Part shown: piece by piece, positions 41,243 through 48,676 of the stretch
How the letters are laid out: the number at the start of each line of letters is the position of its first letter
Position numbering within the stretch: position 1 is the first letter of the stretch
Origin: Micrococcus porci
Lineage (GTDB): Bacteria > Actinomycetota > Actinomycetes > Actinomycetales > Micrococcaceae
NCBI RefSeq assembly: GCF_020097155.1
Contig: NZ_CP083691.1
Coordinates: 620,001 to 684,000 of the forward strand
Length of the DNA stretch: 64,000 nucleotides
Direction of reading: 5' to 3'
The notes under the pieces: generated by a model
Databases searched by the model: none
What the model saw: the letters and a program-made list of their open reading frames with translations, nothing else
Told to the model about the DNA's origin: nothing
Position numbers and translations under genes: made by a program

Positions 41243-42718
41243 GGCTCTTCACCGTTGAGTGTGGTGTGTCATGTCTAACCCGCCGCCGATGAGGAGCATC
41301 CGGAGGCGGTAGTTGTCCCGGTTGCGGAAGCCTCGGGCGATGCGTCGGTGGAGTTCGATGAGTCCATTGATGGCTTCAGTGCCGCCGTTGCTGGCGCCGT
41401 TGGTGTCGAAGTAGCCGAGGAACTCGCGGCGCCATCTGTTCAGGGTCTTGCCCAGCCGTGCGACCTCGGGGATCGGACACGAGGTGAAGGTGGCGAGGAT
41501 CTTCTCGGCGACTGCTCGCCCGGCGGCATGAGTGCCCTGACGGTAGGCGGAGCGAACCTTCTGGGCGCACAACCACGCGATTTCGACCTCGATGTGTTGC
41601 TCGTGAGCGGCCCAGGCCGTCTCGAGCCGATCGCGTTGCCGATCGGTGAGATTCTCCGCGCCGGCGCGCAGGACGTTGCGGACCCGGTACAGCGGATCGC
41701 TCTTGCGGCCGCGGTGGCCGTGGATCTGCTGCTGAACCCGCCGGCGGACATCATCGACGACAGTGGTGGCCAGCTTGACCACATGGAAGGCGTCCAGGAC
41801 CGAGCGGGCGTCCTCGAGCTGGTCATCGATGGCGTTCTTGTACCCATGGAACGGGTCCAGGGTCGCCACCTCGATCCGGGCTCGGAAGGCGTCGCCGCGC
41901 TGGTCGAGCCAGTCCTTGTACACCCTGCCGGAACGGCCCGGCACCAGATCGAGCAACCGCGCCCTCGTGCGCCCGCCCTCGTCCCGGGTCAGGTCGACCA
42001 TCCCGGTCAGCTCTTTGGGGCCGCGCCCGCCGTGATGGATGGGTTTGGTCGAGACGTGATGCCAGACATGCTCGTCAACCCCGAGGATCGCGACGCCCTC
42101 GAAGCGGGATGGGTCCTCGTCAGCGGCCTGCAGCAGGGGTTGGATCGAGTCCCACACCGTGCGCCATCCTGTCCCGAGCTGACGGCGGATCCCGTTGACG
42201 GAGGCGTGCTCTCGGCGGATCTGCTCGATCGCCCACCGGCACGCCCGGGTCGTCAGCACCGCTCGCGGTGCAGCGACCTTCTCGTCCTGCTCGATGAACG
42301 AGCCGACCTCGCAGGCTGGATCTGGGCACAGCCACCGGCGCTTGCGCCAGATGATCCGCACCGGTCGCCCGAACGCTGGCGCGTCGACCAGGCTGACCTC
42401 GATCCGACCGTGACCACGGGCGATCACCCCGCAGGAGCGGCATCCCATCGGCTCCGGCGCGGACTCGACCGTCACCACCAGCCGGTCGTGGTCATCCCGT
42501 TCGGCGGTGAGCACATGCAGCCCGGGCAATCCGACCAGCAGATCGCAACACGTGCAGTAGTCGCCGCGCGCACGGCAGTACAACGTAGGCTCAGGCATGG
42601 TCGAGGTCCTTGTGATCAGGAGAGGTCAGAGTCCTCTGATCATCGAGGGCCTCGGCGCTTTCGAGCCCTCACCCCAGGCCCCGGCGCGTCACACCCCCAC
42701 ACTCAACGGCGAAGAGCC
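41243..42718 (-). mobile_element. ISL3-family element, copy 1
   Basis: A 1476-bp element with ends GGCTCTTCACCGTTGAG and CTCAACGGCGAAGAGCC (imperfect inverted repeats) and an 8-bp target duplication GGAATGGT (41235-41242, 42719-42726). The size, 8-bp duplication and transposase fit the ISL3 family. It interrupts the TIR-like gene. Confidence 0.92.
41249..42598 (-). CDS. ISL3-family transposase (copy 1)
   Basis: Protein of 449 aa. An N-terminal zinc-finger region (CTCCDLLVGLPG, CRSCGVIARGHGR) leads into an HTH and the DDE core with ILGVDEHVWHH, EVATLDPFHGYKNAI and GGTEAINGLIELHRRIARGF. It is identical to the product of copy 2 at 53318-54667 as far as I compared them. It appears intact and functional. 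Confidence 0.93.
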   Translation of the reverse strand: MPEPTLYCRARGDYCTCCDLLVGLPGLHVLTAERDDHDRLVVTVESAPEPMGCRSCGVIARGHGRIEVSLVDAPAFGRPVRIIWRKRRWLCPDPACEVGSFIEQDEKVAAPRAVLTTRACRWAIEQIRREHASVNGIRRQLGTGWRTVWDSIQPLLQAADEDPSRFEGVAILGVDEHVWHHVSTKPIHHGGRGPKELTGMVDLTRDEGGRTRARLLDLVPGRSGRVYKDWLDQRGDAFRARIEVATLDPFHGYKNAIDDQLEDARSVLDAFHVVKLATTVVDDVRRRVQQQIHGHRGRKSDPLYRVRNVLRAGAENLTDRQRDRLETAWAAHEQHIEVEIAWLCAQKVRSAYRQGTHAAGRAVAEKILATFTSCPIPEVARLGKTLNRWRREFLGYFDTNGASNGGTEAINGLIELHRRIARGFRNRDNYRLRMLLIGGGLDMTHHTQR

Positions 42719-43028
42719 GGAATGGTAGTAGATGCTACTTTGAGGTCCAGGAGTGCGGCAGCGGTGGCCGTGAACTCTCCCTTAGGGCTAGAGGTGAGAA
42801 TGCCGGAGACTTTGAAGCCATTCTCGAGAACTGCAGATGTCTTGCTCTCCCAAGACAGATATCTGCTTCGAAACACCGCAAGCCCGCCACTTTCCTTGGG
42901 CGTGGCGTTCAATACTGCCTCACCGTCAGCCTTGGCGGCGGCAAGTTGAATGCGAAGCTCGCTAGCGGGGCGGGAGAGTTCTACGGATCCCATGGGTGAT
43001 TCAACCCTCCTCAATTACCGCATCTAGC

Positions 43029-44122
43029 TGTGATGTCCAGGGACGTTGTTGCGTGAGCAGCTGACAGGCGAAGGCCTCCTGTTGCGAGAGTGGAGTTGTC
43101 AAGAAACCGCTCACGCGAACAGAAGGCCTTCATGTCCCACGCTAACGCCGCCCTGACCCCTCGCGCCCGCCTACGCCTGGCCAAGCTCATCGTCGAGGAG
43201 CACTGGCCGGTCGCCACCGCGGCCAAGATGTTCATGGTCTCCCCACCCACCGCCCGCAAATGGGCCACACGCTTCCGGGCCGAGGGACCTGCAGGCATGG
43301 TCGACCGGTCCAGCCGGCCGTCCACGATGCCGACCAGAACACCGCCTGCGGTGGTGAAACAGATCGTGGCCGCCCGATGGCGCCGGCGCCTGGGGCCCGT
43401 GCAGATCGCCTCAGAACTCGGGATGCCGGCATCCACCGTCCATGCCGTGCTCGTGCGTTGCCGGATCAACCGCCTCGCCCGTCTGGACCGGGTCACCGCC
43501 GAGCCGATCCGCCGCTATGAGCACCCCCACCCCGGCTCGCTGATCCACGTTGACGTCACGAAGTTCGGACGCATCCCCGACGGGGGCGGGCACCGATTCG
43601 TCGGGCGTCAGCAGGGCATGAAGCACCGCGCGGCGACTTCGGACCGAGAAGGAACCCGTGATGCCCGATACCAGCCCCGGCTCGGGGTGGGCTTCCTGCA
43701 CACCGTGATCGATGACCACTCCCGCTTCGCGTATGTCGAGATGCACTCCGACGAACGCAGCCAGACCGCCATCGCGGTGCTGCGCCGCGCGGTCGCTCAC
43801 TTCGCGCAGCTGGGCGTGGAGGTGGAGCGGGTGCTCTCGGACAACGGTTCGGCCTACCGCTCGCATGCCTGGCGGGATGCTTGCACCGAGCTCGGGATCA
43901 AGCCCAAGCGGACTCGGCCCTACCGACCGCAGACGAACGGGAAGATCGAGCGGTTCCATCGCACGCTCGCTGACGGGTGGGCCTACGCCAAGTTCTACGG
44001 CTCAGAGACCGAACGCAGGGCCGCGTTGCCTGGGTGGGTGCACTTCTACAATCATCACCGAGTCCACTCCGCGATCGGAGCCGCACCTGCCAGCAGGCTC
44101 AACAACCTCCCTGGACATCACA
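43029..44122 (+). mobile_element. IS481-family element, copy 2
   Basis: A 1094-bp copy, opposite in orientation to copy 1, with TGTGATGTCCAGGGA ends and the 6-bp duplication TCTAGC on both sides (43023-43028, 44123-44128). The clean duplication shows simple insertion into the small gene of the TIR operon. Confidence 0.93.
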
Positions 44123-44127
44123 TCTAG
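43132..44127 (+). CDS. IS481-family DDE transposase (copy 2)
   Basis: Protein of 331 aa, nearly identical to copy 1 (I noted Ser for Ala in RPSTMPTRTPP). The last residue is Ile instead of Thr because the final codon is ATC, formed from the IS end and the first bases of TCTAGC. The stop TAG is also from that target. HTH and DDE motifs are as in copy 1. Confidence 0.92.
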   Translation: MSHANAALTPRARLRLAKLIVEEHWPVATAAKMFMVSPPTARKWATRFRAEGPAGMVDRSSRPSTMPTRTPPAVVKQIVAARWRRRLGPVQIASELGMPASTVHAVLVRCRINRLARLDRVTAEPIRRYEHPHPGSLIHVDVTKFGRIPDGGGHRFVGRQQGMKHRAATSDREGTRDARYQPRLGVGFLHTVIDDHSRFAYVEMHSDERSQTAIAVLRRAVAHFAQLGVEVERVLSDNGSAYRSHAWRDACTELGIKPKRTRPYRPQTNGKIERFHRTLADGWAYAKFYGSETERRAALPGWVHFYNHHRVHSAIGAAPASRLNNLPGHHI

Positions 44128-44430
44128 CCAGCCCTTGAAGGCGGCAAGATGAGCGTAGGCTTTGGCCCCGTCTCTGGCCGCCTCGATGACCGCATAAGCG
44201 CCAACGCCAGAGGCTTTTACCGGGGGTGCCAGGCGCTCCAACTCCGCCTTAAGACCCTCAGGGACGGAAGACGCAACCTCGTCCCGAAGCGCGTTGTAGG
44301 TGAGGGGCAATCCGTGCGCGGACTCCTCGGGGACTGCCGAGAGGGCACTGGATACGGCGCTTCTGAGGCGCTTCAACTTGGCGACGTCAACTTCAGTCAT
44401 GACCACAGTCTCTACCAGATTTCGGGGCAT

Positions 44431-44596
44431 GCGTCCTGCGGAGGGCGAGCCAGGTAAGGGGATGTCTTGCCCAGGAGTCTGTGCAGGGCCTGTTGTGTGT
44501 GCACAGACGACGAGGAGAACGCTCCGTCTGACGAAGTCCGCGTCGCGGACGTTGCTTCCACATTGGTAACCCCGCCTATCGTCTAGGTTTCGTTTC
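44431..44596. other. Intergenic region between the TIR operon and the Tn7-like genes
   Basis: It contains a 15-base palindrome GTCCGCG-T-CGCGGAC (44536-44550), a TGTGTGCACAGACGACG stretch near 44496 and CTAG at 44583-44586. The left end of the Tn7-like transposon may lie here, but I could not match it to a convincing right end. Confidence 0.4.
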
Positions 44597-45157
44597 TCAC
44601 GAGCCGCTGCCGGGACCTTCGAGGCTTGGGATGGTGGTGGCTCCTCGAACCGTTTTCAGGCTGCGGGGGGCGAAGCTGAATGTCACCAGCCCCCGCGCAG
44701 CCAGGTAGTGGATGAGCCGGTTCTGCTGGGTGCGGGACCAGTGGAAGTTCTCGGCGAGCTCCGACCACAGCGGTCCTTCACCGTGCTGGGCCCAGAAGTT
44801 GTCCACCCACTGGAGGATCTCTGTCTCTTGTTCAGGGGTGATGAAAGGGTCCCGGCCGGTACGGGATTCCAGTGCCTTGATCGAGTAGATGATCTGCTCG
44901 AGCTGCCCCCAAAGCAGCTTCAACACTGCTTCCTCGGTCGGTAGCTTGCCCTTCTTGAGCAACCGGCCTGCATAGAAGCCGAGGACGGACTTCTTTGGGT
45001 AGAGCGAGACGAGCGGAATCAGGCCCTCGACCAGCTCCGGATTCGGGGAGACGTTCAATGTCTTGAGCCACTGCCTCGCTCGCTTACGATCCGCCGTCTG
45101 GTCATGGGTGGTGTCTGAGGGGATGATTGCCGGTTCAGCAGGGGGCTGGTGGGTCAT
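44597..45157 (-). CDS. Accessory protein of the Tn7-like transposon with C-terminal winged-helix
   Basis: Protein of 186 aa from ATG 45157 (TGGAG at -9). The N-terminal half is helical (ARQWLKTLNVSPNPELVEGL). The C-terminal 70 residues look like a winged helix (GEGPLWSELAENFHWSRTQQNRLIHYLAARGLVTFS). It is the last gene after the two tniQ genes, 93 bp downstream, on the same strand. I do not recognise the family. Its place suggests a regulator or target-selection factor of the transposon, or the first cargo gene. Confidence 0.5.
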   Translation of the reverse strand: MTHQPPAEPAIIPSDTTHDQTADRKRARQWLKTLNVSPNPELVEGLIPLVSLYPKKSVLGFYAGRLLKKGKLPTEEAVLKLLWGQLEQIIYSIKALESRTGRDPFITPEQETEILQWVDNFWAQHGEGPLWSELAENFHWSRTQQNRLIHYLAARGLVTFSFAPRSLKTVRGATTIPSLEGPGSGS

Positions 45158-45249
45158 ATCGCACTCCATTGCGTGGTGGATGTCGTGGTGGTCGTGTGGA
45201 GAGATGGATCAGTGAGGGGATCACTCGAAGAGATGGCGTGGGGTCTGTG

Positions 45250-46122
45250 TCATGGGGGAGCAAAGATCGTCCGGTCCCTTCGGACGTAAGCGGCGGCACG
45301 GATGTCTGCGGGGCGTGGAGCTGGCCGCGCCCGGCCCGACAAGGTCGAGATCTCAGCCGGGACTCCCTCTGAGTATTCAGGCTGTACCGCTGTGGTGGGT
45401 GCAGACAGACCCATTGCCGCCGAGGTGAGTGCTTGGAGCTGTCTGAGGTAGGTGGTGCCCTCGAGAGCGATGGCAGCCACCTCGACCTCAGCGCCGCGGA
45501 GGGCGCGCTCGACGCGTCGTTGCTGTTGCAATACCGGCGGGGGCGCGGAGAGCGGGGAGATCCGGCTCAGGTCGAAGGGGCACCGTTTGCCCTGTCCTTG
45601 GGGGCGGGGGTTGCCGCAGCGTGCCCCGGGGCCGGCGGGCCGGAGCGCGCCGTGATGTGTCGTACGCAGGGGCTTCTGGCAGCCGGGGCAGTCGGTCGCG
45701 AGGAGACGATCGTGGTCTAGGCACGCGGTGACCCAGGCCAGACGCCACGTGATCTTCCAGACTCCGGTCTCGGCCAGGCACCAGGGGCAGGCCTGGGAGC
45801 GGTTGAGCAGCACCCATCCGTGGGCTACCACGGACCGGGTTCCGTGACGGTTCTGGCTGTCGATGAACGGGATGACCGGGTATCGCGTCAACAGGCAGTC
45901 CTGCAGGAGTCCCCGGTCGGTGCCGGTCCAGGAGGCCAGCACGTCCAGGATCGGGGGCGGTGGGGCGATGTTCGTGAAGCGCAGGGGCGCCCGGGCTTCG
46001 GTGGTCAGCTGTCGAACGAAGCCGCTGGTGGTGACCCCGTTGGCAGTGGCCACGCGTTCGAGATAGGAGTCCAGAGCTTCCTCGGGGGCGGGTCTGGGGC
46101 GGATGGGCAGCAGCGTCGACAT
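45250..46122 (-). CDS. tniQ: TniQ-family target-selection protein 2 (short)
   Basis: Protein of 290 aa from ATG at 46122, overlapping the stop of the longer tniQ (ATGA). The N terminus has the TniQ signature LPIRPRPAPEEALDSYLERV. A zinc-finger block follows (ACPWCLAETGVW...TACLDHDRLLATDCPGC). TniQ proteins link the TnsC ATPase to the target site. A second, shorter TniQ suggests two targeting modes. A longer frame starting at 46194 was rejected because it lacks family sequence. Confidence 0.82.
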   Translation of the reverse strand: MSTLLPIRPRPAPEEALDSYLERVATANGVTTSGFVRQLTTEARAPLRFTNIAPPPPILDVLASWTGTDRGLLQDCLLTRYPVIPFIDSQNRHGTRSVVAHGWVLLNRSQACPWCLAETGVWKITWRLAWVTACLDHDRLLATDCPGCQKPLRTTHHGALRPAGPGARCGNPRPQGQGKRCPFDLSRISPLSAPPPVLQQQRRVERALRGAEVEVAAIALEGTTYLRQLQALTSAAMGLSAPTTAVQPEYSEGVPAEISTLSGRARPAPRPADIRAAAYVRRDRTIFAPP

Positions 46123-47606
46123 CAGGCGCTCCTCTGATGGGCGGAAGCAAAAGTGGGAAAGGAGCTGCCGGCCGCGGAGGCGATCGCGGCCCAATCCTCA
46201 CCGCGGACATGGGTGTCGAAGGCCTCGAGCAGTCGCAGACGAGCTTCGGGGTCGAGGTCGGCGTGGAAGCGGTCCACGGACTCGAGGGAGAGATCGGGAG
46301 CGGGGCCGGAGTCTGGCAGGCCGCGGGCGTACTCCACCCATGCCCATGCCGGGACGAGGGTGCGGGCCGGCCAGAACGGGTGCCGGGGCAGATGTACGGC
46401 GGGGATGCGGGGCAGGGAGGGGACAGCCAGGAGGGTCCCGCGTCGGTAGGCGTAATCGACGAGCCCGTCGTCCACGAGAGCCTGCGCGCGGGCGAGCAGC
46501 CGGTCGCACTCGCCCGGGGTCAGGGTGCCCCGGGTGCGGACCCGGGTGAGCAGGTCGTGCTGGTTCACGACGGCCGGGATGCCGTGCGCGACGAACACGG
46601 CGCTGCCGGTGGCGTCCTCGCCCAGTGCCTCCAGGAGCAGGGTGTGCAGGGCGAGGGCTTCGAACGCCTGGTCTTCCAGGTCACGGAGCCGCGACCAGCG
46701 GGTTGACCGCCAGGGATCGACCACGGTGGGGATGTGCTGGGGCCGCAGACCGGTGGCTGCGCAGAGGTCCGTGAGCTGGCGCAGAAGGGCGCGTCGCCGG
46801 GCCCGGGCCAGGGCCAGGGCGGTCGGGCTTTCGGGCTGGAACGGTGCTGGGGCGACGACGAAGCTCGAGGGCAGCGAGTCCTGGTGCTGCAGCTGCTGCA
46901 GGTGCGCTCGGGCGCGGGATTCGTTCAGCAGCGCGGGGTCCAGCGTGGCCAGCTGCTTCATCACGATGCCTGGTTCGCCGGGCGGATGGGTTCCCCGCTG
47001 ATTCCCTGCTGGCCTGGAAGTGCCCCCGAGGGGCGGTCGGGGCAGGACGTCGCCGTCAGGCTCGTGGGCATCACCGGCGGCACAGATGCGGCGCAAGACC
47101 GACAGGTGGGACCTGGAGGCCTTCGACCCCTGCAGGGCCCTCGTCGTCAGCTCGTCCAGGCGTCGGAGACGGGCCAGCTCCTCTGTGGTGGCGGCGCGGG
47201 TCGGCGTGAAGGTCCGCTCGTGGGTCAAGAGGGTGTGGCAGCGCAGGCAGACCGGGGCCAGGGCCAGGCGCCAGCGCAGTGCCCGGTAGCCGGTCAAGGG
47301 GGTGCAGCTTGGGCAGAGCCAGACGTCGTGCCGGTGCAGGGCCCATCCGCGGCGGTGGTGGAGGCCGCGTCCGCGGAGGATCAAGGGCCAGCCGGCCATG
47401 GTCATCCTCCTGATCTGGCCGGCGTCCAACCCGGTGCTCCGGTGGACCGCGTCCGTCAGGCCCGGAGGCAGATCGGCGTCGGCATAGCGGGGCGGCAGGG
47501 CCAGGGGAGGGGTCAGGCCGGTGGCGTTGAACCGGCGCACGTATCCGCTCAGAGACTCGCCGACGATCGGGGCGAGAGCGGACGGTGGATGCTCTTGGTC
47601 GGTCAC
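46122..47606 (-). CDS. tniQ: TniQ-family target-selection protein 1 (long)
   Basis: Protein of 494 aa with a GTG start overlapping the tnsC stop (GTGA at 47606-47603). The N terminus LAPIVGESLSGYVRRFNATG and the zinc-binding pair WLCPSCTPLTGYRALRW and LAPVCLRCHTLLTH define TniQ. The C-terminal 250 residues (Arg/Ala-rich, with several HTH-like helices) may be the DNA-recognition part, as in TnsD. The target site cannot be read from the protein. Confidence 0.82.
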   Translation of the reverse strand: MTDQEHPPSALAPIVGESLSGYVRRFNATGLTPPLALPPRYADADLPPGLTDAVHRSTGLDAGQIRRMTMAGWPLILRGRGLHHRRGWALHRHDVWLCPSCTPLTGYRALRWRLALAPVCLRCHTLLTHERTFTPTRAATTEELARLRRLDELTTRALQGSKASRSHLSVLRRICAAGDAHEPDGDVLPRPPLGGTSRPAGNQRGTHPPGEPGIVMKQLATLDPALLNESRARAHLQQLQHQDSLPSSFVVAPAPFQPESPTALALARARRRALLRQLTDLCAATGLRPQHIPTVVDPWRSTRWSRLRDLEDQAFEALALHTLLLEALGEDATGSAVFVAHGIPAVVNQHDLLTRVRTRGTLTPGECDRLLARAQALVDDGLVDYAYRRGTLLAVPSLPRIPAVHLPRHPFWPARTLVPAWAWVEYARGLPDSGPAPDLSLESVDRFHADLDPEARLRLLEAFDTHVRGEDWAAIASAAGSSFPTFASAHQRSA

Positions 47607-48676
47607 CTCTTGGCCTTGCGGTTCTGCTCCCGGCGGGAGGTCAGGGTGGCTTCGCGGGCCAGGTCCGCTTCGGCGGCTTCGGCCCGCGCGGACAGGCGCA
47701 CGCCCTGCAAGTGCTCACTGACCAGCGTGGTGTCGCCCTGGTCAAAAGCGTCGAGTAGGGCTGTGGTGATCAGCTGGTGAGTGTCCCCGAGGTGGCCCTG
47801 GGTACGGGCCCATATCTGTCCTGCCAGTTCTCGGGTGAGGGTTCCCTCGGTCGCCGAGTCCAGGTAGGGCATGAACTTCTTCTCGGCCCCGGCCAGCAGT
47901 TGCTGCCATGCCACGCGCTCGGTGGTGTCCTGCTGGACGGTGTAGGGCTGCAGAGCGAAGGCGTGCAACCGGGCGGCCACCTGGGGGTCCTGGTAGACGG
48001 GGCCGCCTTCCATGTTGGCGCCGACGAGCACGAGCGTGCCGTCGCGTTCGCCCATCATCGTGTTCAGGAACTTCACGTAGTCGAGGACGTCGCGGGCGCG
48101 TGCCTGTTTGGCTCGGAGCATGTGGGCATCGTCGAGGATGAGCAGCTTGACTCCGTGCCGGGCGACGGCGTGGACCAGCAGGGTGGTGTCCTTCGTGGTG
48201 CGCCCCATGATCGGGTAGCCCAGGTAGCTGAGGATCGCGGCATTGACATCGGGGACCTCGGAGGCAGCGCGCAGGGTGATGTACACCTGGGGGATCCAGT
48301 GTGAGGGGGAGCCGCCACTGTCGGTGCGGGAGGGGAGCTTGTCGACAGGCTGGTCGTGCATCATGCGCTGATAGCGGTCTTGCGCGTAAGACTTGATGAA
48401 CGTGGACTTGCCCACCCCGTTGGGCGCGGACAGACCGATGATGGTCTTGGCCCCGGACCGGGCGTACTCGTTGCGTTGCAGGACCCGGTCCATGCCGCGC
48501 CGGATAGCCGCTGTGCGGTCGCAGTCGAGGGTGGAGGCGCACATCCACCGATGCATCCGCGTCCAGTACTCGTCCTGGTCTTGGGTGGAGAGCGTGGAGA
48601 ACTCTCGCAGCAGCACGGGTTCAGGCGGGGCGGGTGCCGGGGTCAGGGCCTGGGTGTGCCAGAGCAGGGCGTCCAT
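47603..48676 (-). CDS. tnsC: TnsC/TniB-type AAA+ ATPase
   Basis: Protein of 357 aa. Walker A is in SAPNGVGKSTFIKSYA (about residues 84-99) and Walker B in LLILDDAHMLRAKQARARD (about residues 170-188). A sensor-type GTLVLVGANMEG strand follows. It forms the regulatory filament between TniQ and the TnsB transposase. The start ATG overlaps the tnsB stop (ATGA at 48676). Confidence 0.85.
   Translation of the reverse strand: MDALLWHTQALTPAPAPPEPVLLREFSTLSTQDQDEYWTRMHRWMCASTLDCDRTAAIRRGMDRVLQRNEYARSGAKTIIGLSAPNGVGKSTFIKSYAQDRYQRMMHDQPVDKLPSRTDSGGSPSHWIPQVYITLRAASEVPDVNAAILSYLGYPIMGRTTKDTTLLVHAVARHGVKLLILDDAHMLRAKQARARDVLDYVKFLNTMMGERDGTLVLVGANMEGGPVYQDPQVAARLHAFALQPYTVQQDTTERVAWQQLLAGAEKKFMPYLDSATEGTLTRELAGQIWARTQGHLGDTHQLITTALLDAFDQGDTTLVSEHLQGVRLSARAEAAEADLAREATLTSRREQNRKAKR

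Larger units (their letters stand above)
40664..42993 (-). pseudogene. TIR-like (PF10137-type) effector gene split by ISL3
   Basis: The 5' part is 42993-42719 (MGSVELSRPASELRIQ to VASTTIP) and the 3' part 41242-40664. Removing the ISL3 copy and one GGAATGGT duplication joins ACC-ATT-CCC-TGG in frame into a 281-aa protein. The C-terminal 140 residues are a TIR-like domain: FLVHGHD, a VLLTPDDEGKPRES loop, RARDRQNVVFELGLFIG and LARELKAAGI. This group contains NAD-consuming effectors of nucleotide-signalling defence systems. The N-terminal 100 residues are unassigned. GAGGAGGG precedes the ATG, 7 bases after the stop of the upstream small gene. Today only fragments can be made. Confidence 0.8.
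43001..44430 (-). pseudogene. Small gene of the TIR operon, split near its 3' end by IS481
   Basis: The 5' part is 44430 (or ATG 44400) to 44123 and the last few codons are 43022-43001. Removing the IS481 copy and one TCTAGC duplication restores FKGWLDAVIEEG-stop, giving 99 aa from the ATG at 44400 or 109 aa from the ATG at 44430 (AGGA upstream). The product is helical, Ala/Glu/Leu-rich, with no recognised domain. It ends 7 bases before the TIR-like gene, so it is probably a regulator, inhibitor or sensor for it. In the present sequence the frame runs on into the IS to 44002, replacing the last six residues. Confidence 0.65.
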
